DNA from: JBGOUV01 sp041477815
Lineage (GTDB): Bacteria > Acidobacteriota > Terriglobia > Bryobacterales > JACQDG01
DNA: 14,996 nt
Assembly: GCA_041477815.1 (NCBI GenBank)
Contig: JBGOUV010000150.1
Location: 1 to 14,996, forward strand
Direction of reading: 5' to 3'
In this document: positions 1 through 7,535 of the stretch, one piece after another
Numbering within the stretch: position 1 is the stretch's first letter
How the letters are laid out: every line of letters starts with the position of its first letter
Notes under the pieces: generated by a model
What the model saw: the letters and a program-made list of their open reading frames with translations, nothing else
Databases searched by the model: none
Told to the model about the DNA's origin: nothing
Position numbers and translations under genes: made by a program

Positions 1-2313
1 AGCGGCAACGACCGCTTCGCCTACGACTGCTACCGCCGGTTCATCCAGATGTTCGGCAACGTCGTCCTGGAGATCGGCAAGAGCGAGTTCGAGCACATCT
101 TTGACGGCCGCAAGAAGAAGGTGAAGGCGAAGTTTGACACCGACCTCACCGCCCAGGACCTCCAGGCCGTGATCGCCGACTACCAGAAGCTGGTGCATAA
201 GAAGACGGGGTCTCCCTTCCCGCAGGACACCCGCCGCCAGCTTGCCATGGCCCGCGATGCCGTATTCCGGTCCTGGCACAACCCGCGCGCCAACCACTAC
301 CGCAAGATGAACCAGATCCCCGACGACCTGGGGACCGCAGTCAACGTCCAAGCCATGGTCTTCGGCAACCTCGGCGAGACTTCCGCCACCGGCGTTGGCT
401 TTACCCGCAACCCCTCCACCGGCGCCAAGGAATTCTATGGTGAGTTCCTTATCAATGCCCAGGGCGAGGATGTAGTGGCCGGCATCCGCACGCCGCGCCC
501 CATCTCCGAGCTGAAAGACGTCATGCCTAAGGTATACGAGCAGCTCCGCACCATTACGACCAGCCTGGAGAACCACTACCGCGACATCCAGGACTTCGAG
601 TTCACCATCCAGGAAGGCAAGCTCTACATGTTGCAGACGCGCAACGGCAAGCGCACCGGCCCCGCCGCCGTCCGCATTGCCGTCGAGATGGCCGGCGAAG
701 GCCTCATCGACAAGCGCGAGGCCGTCCTGCGCGTCGACCCCAACCAGCTCGACCAGCTTCTCCACCCCGTCCTGGAGAACGCCTCGCGAAAGTCCCTCGA
801 GACTTTGGCCAAGGGTCTTGCCGCCTCGCCCGGCGCCGCCGTCGGCACGATCGTCTTCACCGCCGATCACGCCGTCGAGAGGGCGAAGCACGGCCCGGTG
901 GTGCTGGTGCGCTCCGAGACCGTCCCCGACGACATCCACGGTATGGAGGTGGCCAAAGGCATCCTTACCTCGCGCGGCGGCATGACCTCCCACGCCGCCG
1001 TAGTCGCCCGAGGCATGGGCATCCCCTGCGTCGCCGGCGCGGGCGATATCGAGGTGGACGAGCACAAGCGCCAGATCCGCGTGAACCTCCACGGCAAGAT
1101 CGTGGCCCTGAAGGAAGGCGACTGGGTCTCGCTCGACGGCTCGACCGGTGAGGTCTTCGCCGGCCAGGCCCGGACCCAGGACCCCGACCTCAGCTCCGGT
1201 CATCTCGCCAAGTTCATGGGCTGGACCGACGAGTTCCGGACCATCGGCGTACGGGCCAACGCCGACATTCCGCGCGACGCCAAGGTAGCCCGCCGGTTCG
1301 GCGCCGAAGGCATCGGCCTGTGTCGCACCGAGCACATGTTCTTCGCGGAGGACCGCCTCCCTCACGTCCAGGCCATGATCCTGGCCAAGACCGAAAAGGA
1401 CCGCCGCAAGGCCCTGGCCAAGCTCCTCCCCATGCAGCGCCAGGACTTCGCCGGCCTGTTCACGGCGATGAACGGCTACCCCGTAGTTATTCGTACGTTG
1501 GACCCGCCGCTCCACGAGTTCCTGCCCAAGCGCGAACAGCTCATGGTCGAGGTGGAGGTCATGAAGGCGCTCAAACAGCCCAAGAAAAAGATCGCCGCGC
1601 GGGAAGAGCTCCTCCGGCGCGTGGAGGAGCTCCACGAGTTCAACCCCATGCTGGGACACCGCGGCTGCCGCTTGGGTATCACCTATCCCGAAATCACGGA
1701 GATGCAGGCCCGGGCGATTTTCGAGGCCGCCGTCCAGGTATCCAAGAAGGGCGTCAAGGTGATCCCCGAGGTGATGATCCCGCTGGTAGGCAACGTCAAG
1801 GAGCTGGCCAACCAGAAGGAGATCGTAGTCCGCGCCGCCGAAGAGGTCTTCGCCAAGGCCGGCGTCAAGGTCGACTACCTGGTAGGCACCATGATCGAAG
1901 TCCCCCGCGCCGCGGTCACGGCGGACAAGATCGCCAAGGAAGCCGAGTTCTTCAGCTTCGGCACCTACGACCTCACTCAAACGACCTTCGGCTTCTCCCG
2001 CGATGACTCCGGCAAATTCCTCAAGGATTACCAGGACCGCAAGATCTTCGACAGCGATCCGTTCGCAGTCCTGGATCAGGAAGGCGTCGGCGCTCTCATC
2101 CAGATGGCCGTAGAAAAGGGTCGCTCCACCCGCAAGGACCTGGAAGTAGGCATCTGCGGCGAGCACGGCGGCGAACCGAGCTCGGTGGGTTTCTGTGTCC
2201 GGGTGGGGATGAACTATGTATCGTGTTCGCCGTACCGGGTGCCGATCGCGCGCCTGGCCGCGGCGCAGGCGGCTCTGACGTCCTCGAAGGAGGAGGCCAT
2301 GCGCACCGCCTGA
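1..2313 (+). CDS. ppdK: Pyruvate,phosphate dikinase, 5'-truncated by window edge
   Basis: This cytosolic enzyme interconverts pyruvate + ATP + Pi with PEP + AMP + PPi. The frame is open from base 1 (SGNDRFAYDCYRRFIQMFGN), so the ATG at 49 is internal. About 770 residues are present; family members are about 870-900, so roughly 120 N-terminal residues lie outside. The end of the ATP-grasp domain is seen as FEFTIQEGKLYMLQTRNGKR. The phosphohistidine swivel domain carries GGMTSHAAVVARG (His codon 991-993). The PEP/pyruvate barrel carries RTLDPPLHEFLP, GHRGCRLG, GTMIEVPRAA and the catalytic Cys in CGEHGGEPSSVGFC (codon 2155-2157). One oddity: the usual FGTNDLTQ reads FGTYDLTQ (Tyr codon 1966-1968), replacing a conserved active-site Asn. 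Identification is firm; full activity is less certain because of this change. Confidence 0.97.
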   Translation, partial: SGNDRFAYDCYRRFIQMFGNVVLEIGKSEFEHIFDGRKKKVKAKFDTDLTAQDLQAVIADYQKLVHKKTGSPFPQDTRRQLAMARDAVFRSWHNPRANHYRKMNQIPDDLGTAVNVQAMVFGNLGETSATGVGFTRNPSTGAKEFYGEFLINAQGEDVVAGIRTPRPISELKDVMPKVYEQLRTITTSLENHYRDIQDFEFTIQEGKLYMLQTRNGKRTGPAAVRIAVEMAGEGLIDKREAVLRVDPNQLDQLLHPVLENASRKSLETLAKGLAASPGAAVGTIVFTADHAVERAKHGPVVLVRSETVPDDIHGMEVAKGILTSRGGMTSHAAVVARGMGIPCVAGAGDIEVDEHKRQIRVNLHGKIVALKEGDWVSLDGSTGEVFAGQARTQDPDLSSGHLAKFMGWTDEFRTIGVRANADIPRDAKVARRFGAEGIGLCRTEHMFFAEDRLPHVQAMILAKTEKDRRKALAKLLPMQRQDFAGLFTAMNGYPVVIRTLDPPLHEFLPKREQLMVEVEVMKALKQPKKKIAAREELLRRVEELHEFNPMLGHRGCRLGITYPEITEMQARAIFEAAVQVSKKGVKVIPEVMIPLVGNVKELANQKEIVVRAAEEVFAKAGVKVDYLVGTMIEVPRAAVTADKIAKEAEFFSFGTYDLTQTTFGFSRDDSGKFLKDYQDRKIFDSDPFAVLDQEGVGALIQMAVEKGRSTRKDLEVGICGEHGGEPSSVGFCVRVGMNYVSCSPYRVPIARLAAAQAALTSSKEEAMRTA

Positions 2314-2322
2314 GCGCGGGCG

Positions 2323-2331
2323 TGCGATAAT
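2323..2331 (+). promoter_or_regulatory. Possible extended -10 element upstream of the nucleotidyltransferase-like gene
   Basis: TGCGATAAT lies 15-23 bases before the GTG at 2346 and matches the TGn-TATAAT extended -10 shape. No convincing -35 is visible at the right distance. It would give a very short leader. This is a pattern match only. Confidence 0.25.
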
Positions 2332-2345
2332 CGAAGGCGAGCGCT

Positions 2346-2912
2346 GTGCTGAGCATTACTGCCATCGATCGTCACGTGGAGCAACTGTTCGAGGTTTTGC
2401 GCCGGTTGGCGAAGGCCTTTGCCGAGGCCGGCATTGAATATCGGGTGGTGGGAGGGGTCGCGGTCTTCCTTCACGTGGAGGAGCGCGACCCCCTCGCTGC
2501 CCGTCTCACCAGGGACATCGACGTCGCGGTTGATCGCAGCGACTTGCCCAGGATCGCCGAGGCCTTCCGGCCTTTCGGGTTCGAGTATCGGCACGCCGCC
2601 GGTGTGGACATGCTCGTCGACGCCGGGCAGCCGAAGGCGCGCAGCGCCGCCCATCTTGTCTTTGTGCGTGAGAAGGTCCGGCCTGACTACCTAGAAGCGG
2701 TCCCCGGGTTTTCCACGCCGGTGCGGGGTGAAGAGGGGCTGCTGCTTGCCTCCGTCGCCGACCTGGTCCGCATGAAGCTCACCAGCTTTCGCCTCAAGGA
2801 CCGGGTTCACGTGCAGGATATGGATGGAGTCGGGCTGATTACTCGCGAGATCGAAGAGCAACTCTCGGAGCCGCTGCGGGAGCGGCTGCGCGAGGTTCGG
2901 GCTACCGAGTAA
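2346..2912 (+). CDS. Nucleotidyltransferase-like protein (AbiEii/MNT-type fold), function unknown
   Basis: The product is 188 aa with a GTG start, 32 bases after ppdK. The nucleotidyltransferase signature is visible: a GG pair at residues 36-37 (RVVGGVAVFLH) followed by TRDIDVAVD at 55-63, giving the D-x-D metal pair D57/D59. The second half (LASVADLVRMKLTSFRLKDRVHVQD) resembles the helical part of small stand-alone nucleotidyltransferase-fold proteins, in which a K/R-rich segment follows the core. Such proteins include antitoxin- and toxin-like enzymes as well as orphan genes. No HEPN partner is adjacent; the next gene is the broken dioxygenase 2 bases downstream. The nucleotide and target are unknown. 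The fold call is fairly sure; any toxin-antitoxin role is speculation. Confidence 0.75.
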   Translation: MLSITAIDRHVEQLFEVLRRLAKAFAEAGIEYRVVGGVAVFLHVEERDPLAARLTRDIDVAVDRSDLPRIAEAFRPFGFEYRHAAGVDMLVDAGQPKARSAAHLVFVREKVRPDYLEAVPGFSTPVRGEEGLLLASVADLVRMKLTSFRLKDRVHVQDMDGVGLITREIEEQLSEPLRERLREVRATE

Positions 2913-3262
2913 CGATGCGGATCGAGACCACTCCGGTGTGCCGTTCCCTCTTTACCGGTCCCGGAGCGTGGCAGGCGGCGGACTTCTCGGGGCCGCAGGA
3001 CTGGACCTGCCGGCTGTCTCCCGATCTGGACGTCGAGGCGATCCGGCGGGACCTGTTCGAGGGGCGGGGGTTCGCGGTCATTCGAGGGGTCCCGGTCGAC
3101 GACAGGGAAATGGCGCGGCGCGTCTATCTGAAAATCGCCGGGCGCCTGGGAACGCCGATCGCGCAGAACGCCCGGGGAGATCTGCTGTACTCGGTCCGGG
3201 ATGAGGGGCAAAGCATCGAGAAACAGTACGGAACAGTGGGGGTCCGGTTCTCCAAGACCAAG

Positions 3263-3480
3263 TAGCTCGCCCGGCCGCAGCTCTGCCCGCCGATCCCAGT
3301 AATACCTTTAGTACAGGCGTTCCAAATAAGCGGGCGCTCATCCAGGATGATGTTGTGCACGGTCTGGGCGCTGAGCCCACCGGAGCGGGCCTCCTGCAAA
3401 CAAAGCAGCCCCACGGTATCCGCCGTGCCTCCGCCAAACATCGGCCCGGCGTCGGTGTGGTAGTCGAGACCCAGAGGCGC
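3263..3480 (-). other. Inverted internal segment of the dioxygenase pseudogene
   Basis: About 218 bp lies in the wrong orientation relative to both flanks. Its minus-strand translation supplies exactly the section missing between KTK (3262) and PVFTYDG (3480). Within it there is a frame change after DERP (near 3322-3335) and an in-frame TAA between ERLY and RYYWDRR, so decay went further than the flip. The right breakpoint lies in the palindrome AGGCGCCT; the left one is near the TAGCTCGCC at 3263. Confidence 0.85.
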
Positions 3481-3482
3481 CT
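3475..3482. repeat. 8-bp palindrome AGGCGCCT at the right inversion breakpoint
   Basis: AGGCGCCT is its own reverse complement. Read leftward on the minus strand it begins GCGCCTCTGGGT (APLG); read rightward it begins GCGCCTGTCTTT (APVF). Both sides of the junction can therefore claim it. It may mark where the strands exchanged. The left breakpoint no longer has a matching copy. Confidence 0.5.
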
Positions 3483-3753
3483 GTCTTTACGTATGACGGG
3501 TCGCTGGCCGTCCGGCATTTTCCCTGCTACATCCCCAAGGCGCCGGAGGTGACGGGCCTGCCCTTGACCGAGGCCGACACCGCGCCGCTCGCGTTTCTGG
3601 ACGAGGTCATGGACCGGGAGGGCCTAGCGGTAATGTTCGTTATGGATCGCGGTGATACCCAACTGGTGAACAACCGCGCCATCCTGCACAGTCGTACCTC
3701 TTATGAAGACTGGCCGGAGCCCGAGCGCCGGCGTCACCTGGTGCGGCTCTGGC

Positions 3754-5892
3754 TCAGCGCACCCGCACCTGTACCTGGTTCGAGTAGCCCGACACCAGGG
3801 TCCCATTGAAGGCCTGCACGCGGTAGAGGTACGTCCCCACCCCCGGCGACTGCGAAAAGGTCGTAACGCCCGCCCCCACCTGGCCAACGCGGGCGAACGA
3901 GCCGCCGTTCTTGGGCTTGCGCTCGATGTAGAAGCCCTGCTCGTTCGAGGAATTGTCGGTCCAGTGCAGGGTGACGACGCGGTTCGCTACAGAGCCTGAA
4001 AGGTTGCTGGGAGCGGCGGGGACGGCCGAGGTAACGGTGATGGTCACGGACTGGGAGTTGGTGGCGCTCTGGTTGTCGGTGACGGTCAGAGTGGCGGTGT
4101 AGGTTCCGGGGCTGCCATAGATATGACTGATCGTCACACCGCTCCCGTTCGTGGAGTCGCCGAAGGTCCAGGCGTAGGAGACGATGGAGCCGTCCGGGTC
4201 GGTGGATCCGGATCCGCTGAAGTTGACGGCGAGGGGGGCGACGCCGGAGGCGGACGAGGCAGCGACCTGGGCCGCCGGCGGCTGGTTGCCCGTACCGGCG
4301 GGGATGACGAAGAGGGTCACGCTCTGGGCGGGCAGCGAGTCGCTGAGGCTACCGTTGGTCACCGCGGCCGCTGTCGGGCCGCTGACCGCATTGGACACCA
4401 GGCGCCAGACCTGGGCGCTGGAGCCGGCGGCGAAGTTCGACAGATTGATAGTGACAGGCGTGGAGCCCGATAGGTACTTGTTGATGACCATCACGGTGAG
4501 GCTGCCGTCGGACGACCGCTGGGCGGCAAAAGAGGCCACGTTATCGGGGTTGGGGCCGGTGGCCGCAACCGAAGTGTCGCCGAAGGCGGACTTGTTGCCG
4601 TCATAGTTGCGGTACAGCTTCATGGCCTGGTAGGCAGGGGTGGTCGAGCCCGGAGTGGTCCAGCGGGCGGCCAGGTCCAGGCCCTCGCGGCCGAAGATGC
4701 CCAGAATATCGGCCTGGGCGGTGGCGCCGTTCATGTGGCCTTCCGCGCCCCAGTTGTATTCGGTGATCCCGGTCAGGGTGCCGGGGTAGTAGGTATTGAC
4801 CCACTGGTGCAGGCGGGGAACCAGCTTCACGTAATCGTTGATCCAGGTCTCGTCGAGGTAGTTGGGATCCCAGAGCGAGCGCGTGGAACGGTTGCGACGG
4901 AGTTGCATGGCCGTGGAAACATCGTCGGAAAATTCGCCGCCCTGCGGGTAGTAGTGCACGGTGAAGACATCGAGCCGCCGCCGGCCGGTGGCGACGTTAT
5001 TCTGGCGAAACTGGTCGAGGAGCCAGGGGAGATAGTCCCAGCCACCGTGGTTGTTGCGGTCGGGCAGGCTCGACCAGCCGTGCAGAGAACCCCACTGCTG
5101 GTCATAGCCGGAGAAGAGGTATCCGCTCCAGCCCCACTCTTCGGGGCCGACCACCAGCGCGCCCGGATCGTTGTTCTTGGCCTGGGCCGCGTAGTCGAGG
5201 ACCTTGTCGCGGATTTCGTCCATGGTGGCGCCCGTCGGGTGGATATCGCGGTGGGTGGAGTGCCACAGCGACGGCTCGTTGTCGAGAATGTAGTACTTCA
5301 GCCCACCGTTGGCGGCCTGGCCCCAGCGGTTGGTGAGGCTCTGCATCCAGCCGAGCTGGAAGTTGGAGTCGGCGGGAACGTTGGCGTCGTTGAAGTCGTT
5401 GCCGGTGACGTCAGCGCCGCTGGTGCGGATGCCGTTGCCGGCGTCGGGGAACCACTGCCAGTCGTTGCCGGTCTGGGCGCCGTATTTGGCGATGGAGAAA
5501 CTGGCCAGCTTGGAGCGGTTGGACCCCAGCTTGGCCACCCACCCGGCCATGGGAAAAGTCATCATAGGGACGGCGCCGGCGTTCTTGGTGTTCTGAATGA
5601 AGGTATCGGCCTCCGCGCCGGGTGTGGAGGACGAGTAGGCTATACTCTCATAGTACCAGTCATTAGCACGGTTGTCGGCGTTGAGCTGCCAGTTGTAGCG
5701 GCTGGTGTTGTTCCCTCCCCAGCGATTAACGGGGACGTTGAGGTCCGCGAGCGCCGCGCCGGAAGCATGGGCCACGCCGTATACTTGCGGGTTGATGGAG
5801 CGCCGGTTGGCGTTGGCGTCGACAGTGATGGTGGCGGAGGGATTCTGGGCCAGGACGAGAGAAGGAACCAGCAGCAGGGCGAGATGGCGCAT
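3754..5892 (-). CDS. Secreted GH44 glycoside hydrolase (endoglucanase/xyloglucanase type) with PKD and FnIII domains
   Basis: The product is 712 aa and begins with a signal peptide (MRHLALLLVPSLVLAQ). The GH44 catalytic region spans about residues 20-530. GH44 is a retaining family with a glutamate acid/base and a glutamate nucleophile. Both are visible: DNEPSLW (E206) and GITEYNWG (E378). Further family features are VNRWGGNNTSRYNW (55-68) and LDVFTVHYYPQ (307-317). A PKD domain follows (about 537-621: STDPDGSIVSYAWTFGD, GTYTATLTVTD), then a fibronectin III domain (about 625-712) ending YSNQVQVRVR. Known relatives cleave internal beta-1,4 bonds in cellulose, xyloglucan or mannan; substrate cannot be chosen here. 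The protein likely acts outside the cell on plant polysaccharide. Its stop codon lies inside the remnant of the convergent dioxygenase. The upstream GNAT gene is co-oriented, 60 bases away. Confidence 0.93.
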   Translation of the reverse strand: MRHLALLLVPSLVLAQNPSATITVDANANRRSINPQVYGVAHASGAALADLNVPVNRWGGNNTSRYNWQLNADNRANDWYYESIAYSSSTPGAEADTFIQNTKNAGAVPMMTFPMAGWVAKLGSNRSKLASFSIAKYGAQTGNDWQWFPDAGNGIRTSGADVTGNDFNDANVPADSNFQLGWMQSLTNRWGQAANGGLKYYILDNEPSLWHSTHRDIHPTGATMDEIRDKVLDYAAQAKNNDPGALVVGPEEWGWSGYLFSGYDQQWGSLHGWSSLPDRNNHGGWDYLPWLLDQFRQNNVATGRRRLDVFTVHYYPQGGEFSDDVSTAMQLRRNRSTRSLWDPNYLDETWINDYVKLVPRLHQWVNTYYPGTLTGITEYNWGAEGHMNGATAQADILGIFGREGLDLAARWTTPGSTTPAYQAMKLYRNYDGNKSAFGDTSVAATGPNPDNVASFAAQRSSDGSLTVMVINKYLSGSTPVTINLSNFAAGSSAQVWRLVSNAVSGPTAAAVTNGSLSDSLPAQSVTLFVIPAGTGNQPPAAQVAASSASGVAPLAVNFSGSGSTDPDGSIVSYAWTFGDSTNGSGVTISHIYGSPGTYTATLTVTDNQSATNSQSVTITVTSAVPAAPSNLSGSVANRVVTLHWTDNSSNEQGFYIERKPKNGGSFARVGQVGAGVTTFSQSPGVGTYLYRVQAFNGTLVSGYSNQVQVRVR

Positions 5893-5900
5893 AACCTCTT

Positions 5901-5930
5901 ATGATAGCGAGCCCGGAGGGGACGCCGTAA
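5901..5930 (-). promoter_or_regulatory. Possible sigma70-type promoter of the GH44 gene
   Basis: On the minus strand TTACGG (5930-5925) and TATCAT (5906-5901) are separated by 18 bases, lying in the gap after the GNAT stop. AAGAGG sits at 5900-5895, only 2 bases before the ATG, so the leader would be very short. Boxes are imperfect matches. Confidence 0.3.
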
Positions 5931-5952
5931 TCCCCCAAAGGTACTACGACCA

Positions 5953-6864
5953 TCAGCGCCAGTCGTCCAACACCAGGGCGTCCGGACGGTTGAAGCCGGG
6001 GTGGTTGGGACGCTGCATGGCGACGCCCTGGATGTCGGTGCGAAAGCGGCGTTCGAGCAGGCGGCGATAGGCGGCGTGGCGGGCGGCGTTGACGCCGGCG
6101 ACCAGGCGCAGCAGGTTGCGGGCGGCGGCCAGGGTGAAGCAACCGTCGAGGAGACGGTCGAGGGCGGCGTCGGAGCGGGCGGCGGCGAACTTGATGTAGC
6201 AGGCGTCGGGGCCGGCTTCGGTGTCCCGGCCACAATGGCAGACGGCGAGGCCGGCGAGACGGGAGCCCTCCCAGACCATCACCGTGTCGCCGAGTTTCTG
6301 GTCGCGCACAGTGTGGATCTCGCGCTCGACGGTGAGTCCGTCGAAGATCGAGTTGGTCAGTTCGCGGCAGGAGGCCAGGTCGGGGGTGGCGGAGAACAGC
6401 GTGTGCCGCGGGGCCGCCGAGGGGGGCTCGACAGGCGCCGAGAGAATCATGGTCAGGTGCTGTGCCCAAAAGTCGAACTTCTGGTACAGGCGCACGTGCT
6501 TGATGCTGGCGGCAAAGGTGTAGAGGCCGGCCTGGCGGAGGCCCCAGCGGGCGAAAACTTCCATGGTCGGCTCGAGGAGGCGGCTGGCGACACCCCGGTC
6601 CCAAAGGTCGGGGCGGACGGTGAGAGGTCCGAAGAAGGCGAAGCTGCCCCAGTTGGCCAGGAGGTTGGAGCCGACCAGCTCGCCGTCGAGGTAGGCGCCG
6701 AGGACGCACTCCGGGTCGGCGACGAAGCGCGGGCGGATCAGGTCGCGGCCGAAGCTAAAGACCATGGGGTCGGGCAGGCCCAGGTACGTGCCGAAGGCGA
6801 GGCGATAGATGCGGTCGGCGGCGGGGAGATCGGCTTCGGCCAGAGGATGGATGGCGAGGTTCAT
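5953..6864 (-). CDS. GNAT-family N-acetyltransferase
   Basis: The product is 303 aa from the ATG at 6864 (MNLAIHPLAEADLPAADRIY). An in-frame extension to 7023 is rejected: the extra 53 residues look like non-coding translation and would overlap the divergent Uma2 gene. The N-terminal half shows the GNAT pattern: start strand and helix AEADLPAADRIYRLAFG, GELVGSNLLANWGSFAFFGPLTVRPD, then the acetyl-CoA loop DRGVASRLLEP (about 89-99) and a typical ASIKHVRLYQKFDFW late strand/helix (119-133). The length is about twice a single GNAT domain and the second half (GDTVMVWEGSRLAGLAVCH) may be a second degenerate GNAT unit. Family enzymes move an acetyl group from acetyl-CoA to an amine; the acceptor is unknown. 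It lies upstream of and co-oriented with the GH44 gene, but no functional link is evident. Confidence 0.85.
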   Translation of the reverse strand: MNLAIHPLAEADLPAADRIYRLAFGTYLGLPDPMVFSFGRDLIRPRFVADPECVLGAYLDGELVGSNLLANWGSFAFFGPLTVRPDLWDRGVASRLLEPTMEVFARWGLRQAGLYTFAASIKHVRLYQKFDFWAQHLTMILSAPVEPPSAAPRHTLFSATPDLASCRELTNSIFDGLTVEREIHTVRDQKLGDTVMVWEGSRLAGLAVCHCGRDTEAGPDACYIKFAAARSDAALDRLLDGCFTLAAARNLLRLVAGVNAARHAAYRRLLERRFRTDIQGVAMQRPNHPGFNRPDALVLDDWR

Positions 6865-6904
6865 TCTGGTAGTTTCGCAGACGGAACAGCAGTAAGATAG
6901 AAGC

Positions 6905-7475
6905 ATGATCGCCGCCATGCAGGACGTATTGGTACGCACACGGGAGGACTTCGACCGGCTGCCTGAAGACGGTCTCTGGGAGGTGGTAGAGGGCAGGGCG
7001 ATACTATGGCCGGGCAATGACATTCGCCATCAGAAGGTAAGCGGCGCGCTGTTTTTTGGAATTCACCGAGGGCCTGCAACGCCTGGGGCACGGGTTCGTG
7101 TATACGACGGTGAATGTGTTCGTTCCGCCTCCGGACCGGCGGTGGAGCGAAGTGCAGAATCGGATTCCGGACCTGGCAGTTTCGAAGCGCGAGCCGGAAC
7201 ACCGCTTCGAGGCGGGAGATCCGCCCGACCTGGTCATCGAGATTCTCGCAACCCGCCGAGGCAACGTGGAGCGTACTGAGAAGCTCGACGACTATTCCCG
7301 GGCCGGCATCGGCGAGTATTGGATCGTCAACCCGTTCGACCGGGCGGTCGAAGAGTACACACTGCGCGACTGTGAGTACGTGCTGCGGGAGACCGTTGGC
7401 CAGGGGGCGCTGCGGCCGGCGGCGTTTCCTGGACTGGAAATCGATTTGGAGCGCATCTGGGCCGTTCTGGCTTGA
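6905..7475 (+). pseudogene. Uma2-family (DUF820) putative PD-(D/E)XK endonuclease, frameshifted
   Basis: Two frames encode one Uma2 protein. 6905-7057 gives MIAAMQDVLVRTREDFDRLP, then WEVVEGRAI and HQKVSGALFF. From about 7058 the next frame gives EFTEGLQRLGHGFVYTTVNV, then VQNRIPDLAVS, PPDLVIEILATRRGN, EKLDDYSRAGIGEYWIVNPF and the C-terminus GLEIDLERIWAVLA. Removing one T from the T6 run at 7052-7057 joins them smoothly (KVSGALFLEFTEGL). The DLVIE and EYWIVNP blocks are typical of the family, whose members are often present in many copies per genome and rarely have known function. The gene is divergent from the GNAT gene with 40 bases between starts. It could be a pseudogene, a slippage-rescued gene or a base-call error. 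Domain call firm, status uncertain. Confidence 0.85.
7052..7057 (+). other. T6 homopolymer at the Uma2 frameshift
   Basis: Six T residues sit exactly where the reading frame must change. With five Ts the codons read GCG CTG TTT TTG GAA TTC and the Uma2 frame is continuous. Such runs are hot spots for replication or polymerase slippage and for sequencing error. Confidence 0.7.
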
Positions 7476-7494
7476 CTTTCCCCTCCAGGTACCG
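7471..7494 (+). repeat. Direct repeat copy 1 (24 bp, TTGACTTT...CCAGGTACCG)
   Basis: This copy starts in the last codons of the Uma2 gene (the TGA stop is part of it) and ends 41 bases before the GTG of the next gene. It matches copy 2 at 8302-8326 at every position except that it has three instead of four Ts before the CCCC run. It contains the palindrome GGTACC. Confidence 0.85.
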
Positions 7495-7535
7495 CGGAGT
7501 GTAAGTTTGAGTTATGCTGAAGGGCGAGGTGATGC

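Larger units (their letters stand above)
2915..3755 (+). pseudogene. TauD/TfdA-family Fe(II)/2-oxoglutarate dioxygenase, broken by internal inversion, frameshift and stop
   Basis: Three pieces of one dioxygenase are present. 2915-3262 (+) encodes the N-terminus, ending GTVGVRFSKTK before a TAG. 3480-3263 read on the minus strand encodes the middle: APLGLDYHTDAGPMFGGG (with the iron-binding H-x-D), DTVGLLCLQEARSGGL, TVHNIILDERP, and, after a frameshift, ERLY-stop-RYYWDRRAELRPGE. From 3480 the plus strand resumes with PVFTYDGSLAVRHFPCYIP and runs to GDTQLVNNRAILHSRTSYED (distal iron-ligand His) and RRHLVRLWL. The true C-terminal tail appears lost where the convergent GH44 gene ends at 3754. Family members hydroxylate small substrates such as sulfonates or carnitine precursors, but this copy cannot make a working enzyme. 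The plus-strand start is 2 bases after the previous stop. Confidence in the family and the inversion is high because motif order is restored only by flipping the middle. Confidence 0.9.

Noticed and set aside
3355..3552. Small plus-strand open frame crossing the right inversion breakpoint
   Set aside because: It reads through the wrong strand of the inverted segment and then the wrong frame of the dioxygenase.
4735..5904. Plus-strand open frame (389 codons) opposite the GH44 gene
   Set aside because: Low-complexity V/G/A-rich translation without motifs; the minus strand has both GH44 catalytic glutamates.
5930..5950. TCCCCCAAAGGTACTACG resembling the repeated motif
   Set aside because: Only a partial match to the 7471/8302 motif and in the opposite orientation to the nearby gene start; probably chance.
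6865..7023. N-terminal extension of the GNAT gene
   Set aside because: Would overlap the divergent Uma2 gene and adds residues unlike any GNAT start; the ATG at 6864 begins the fold directly.
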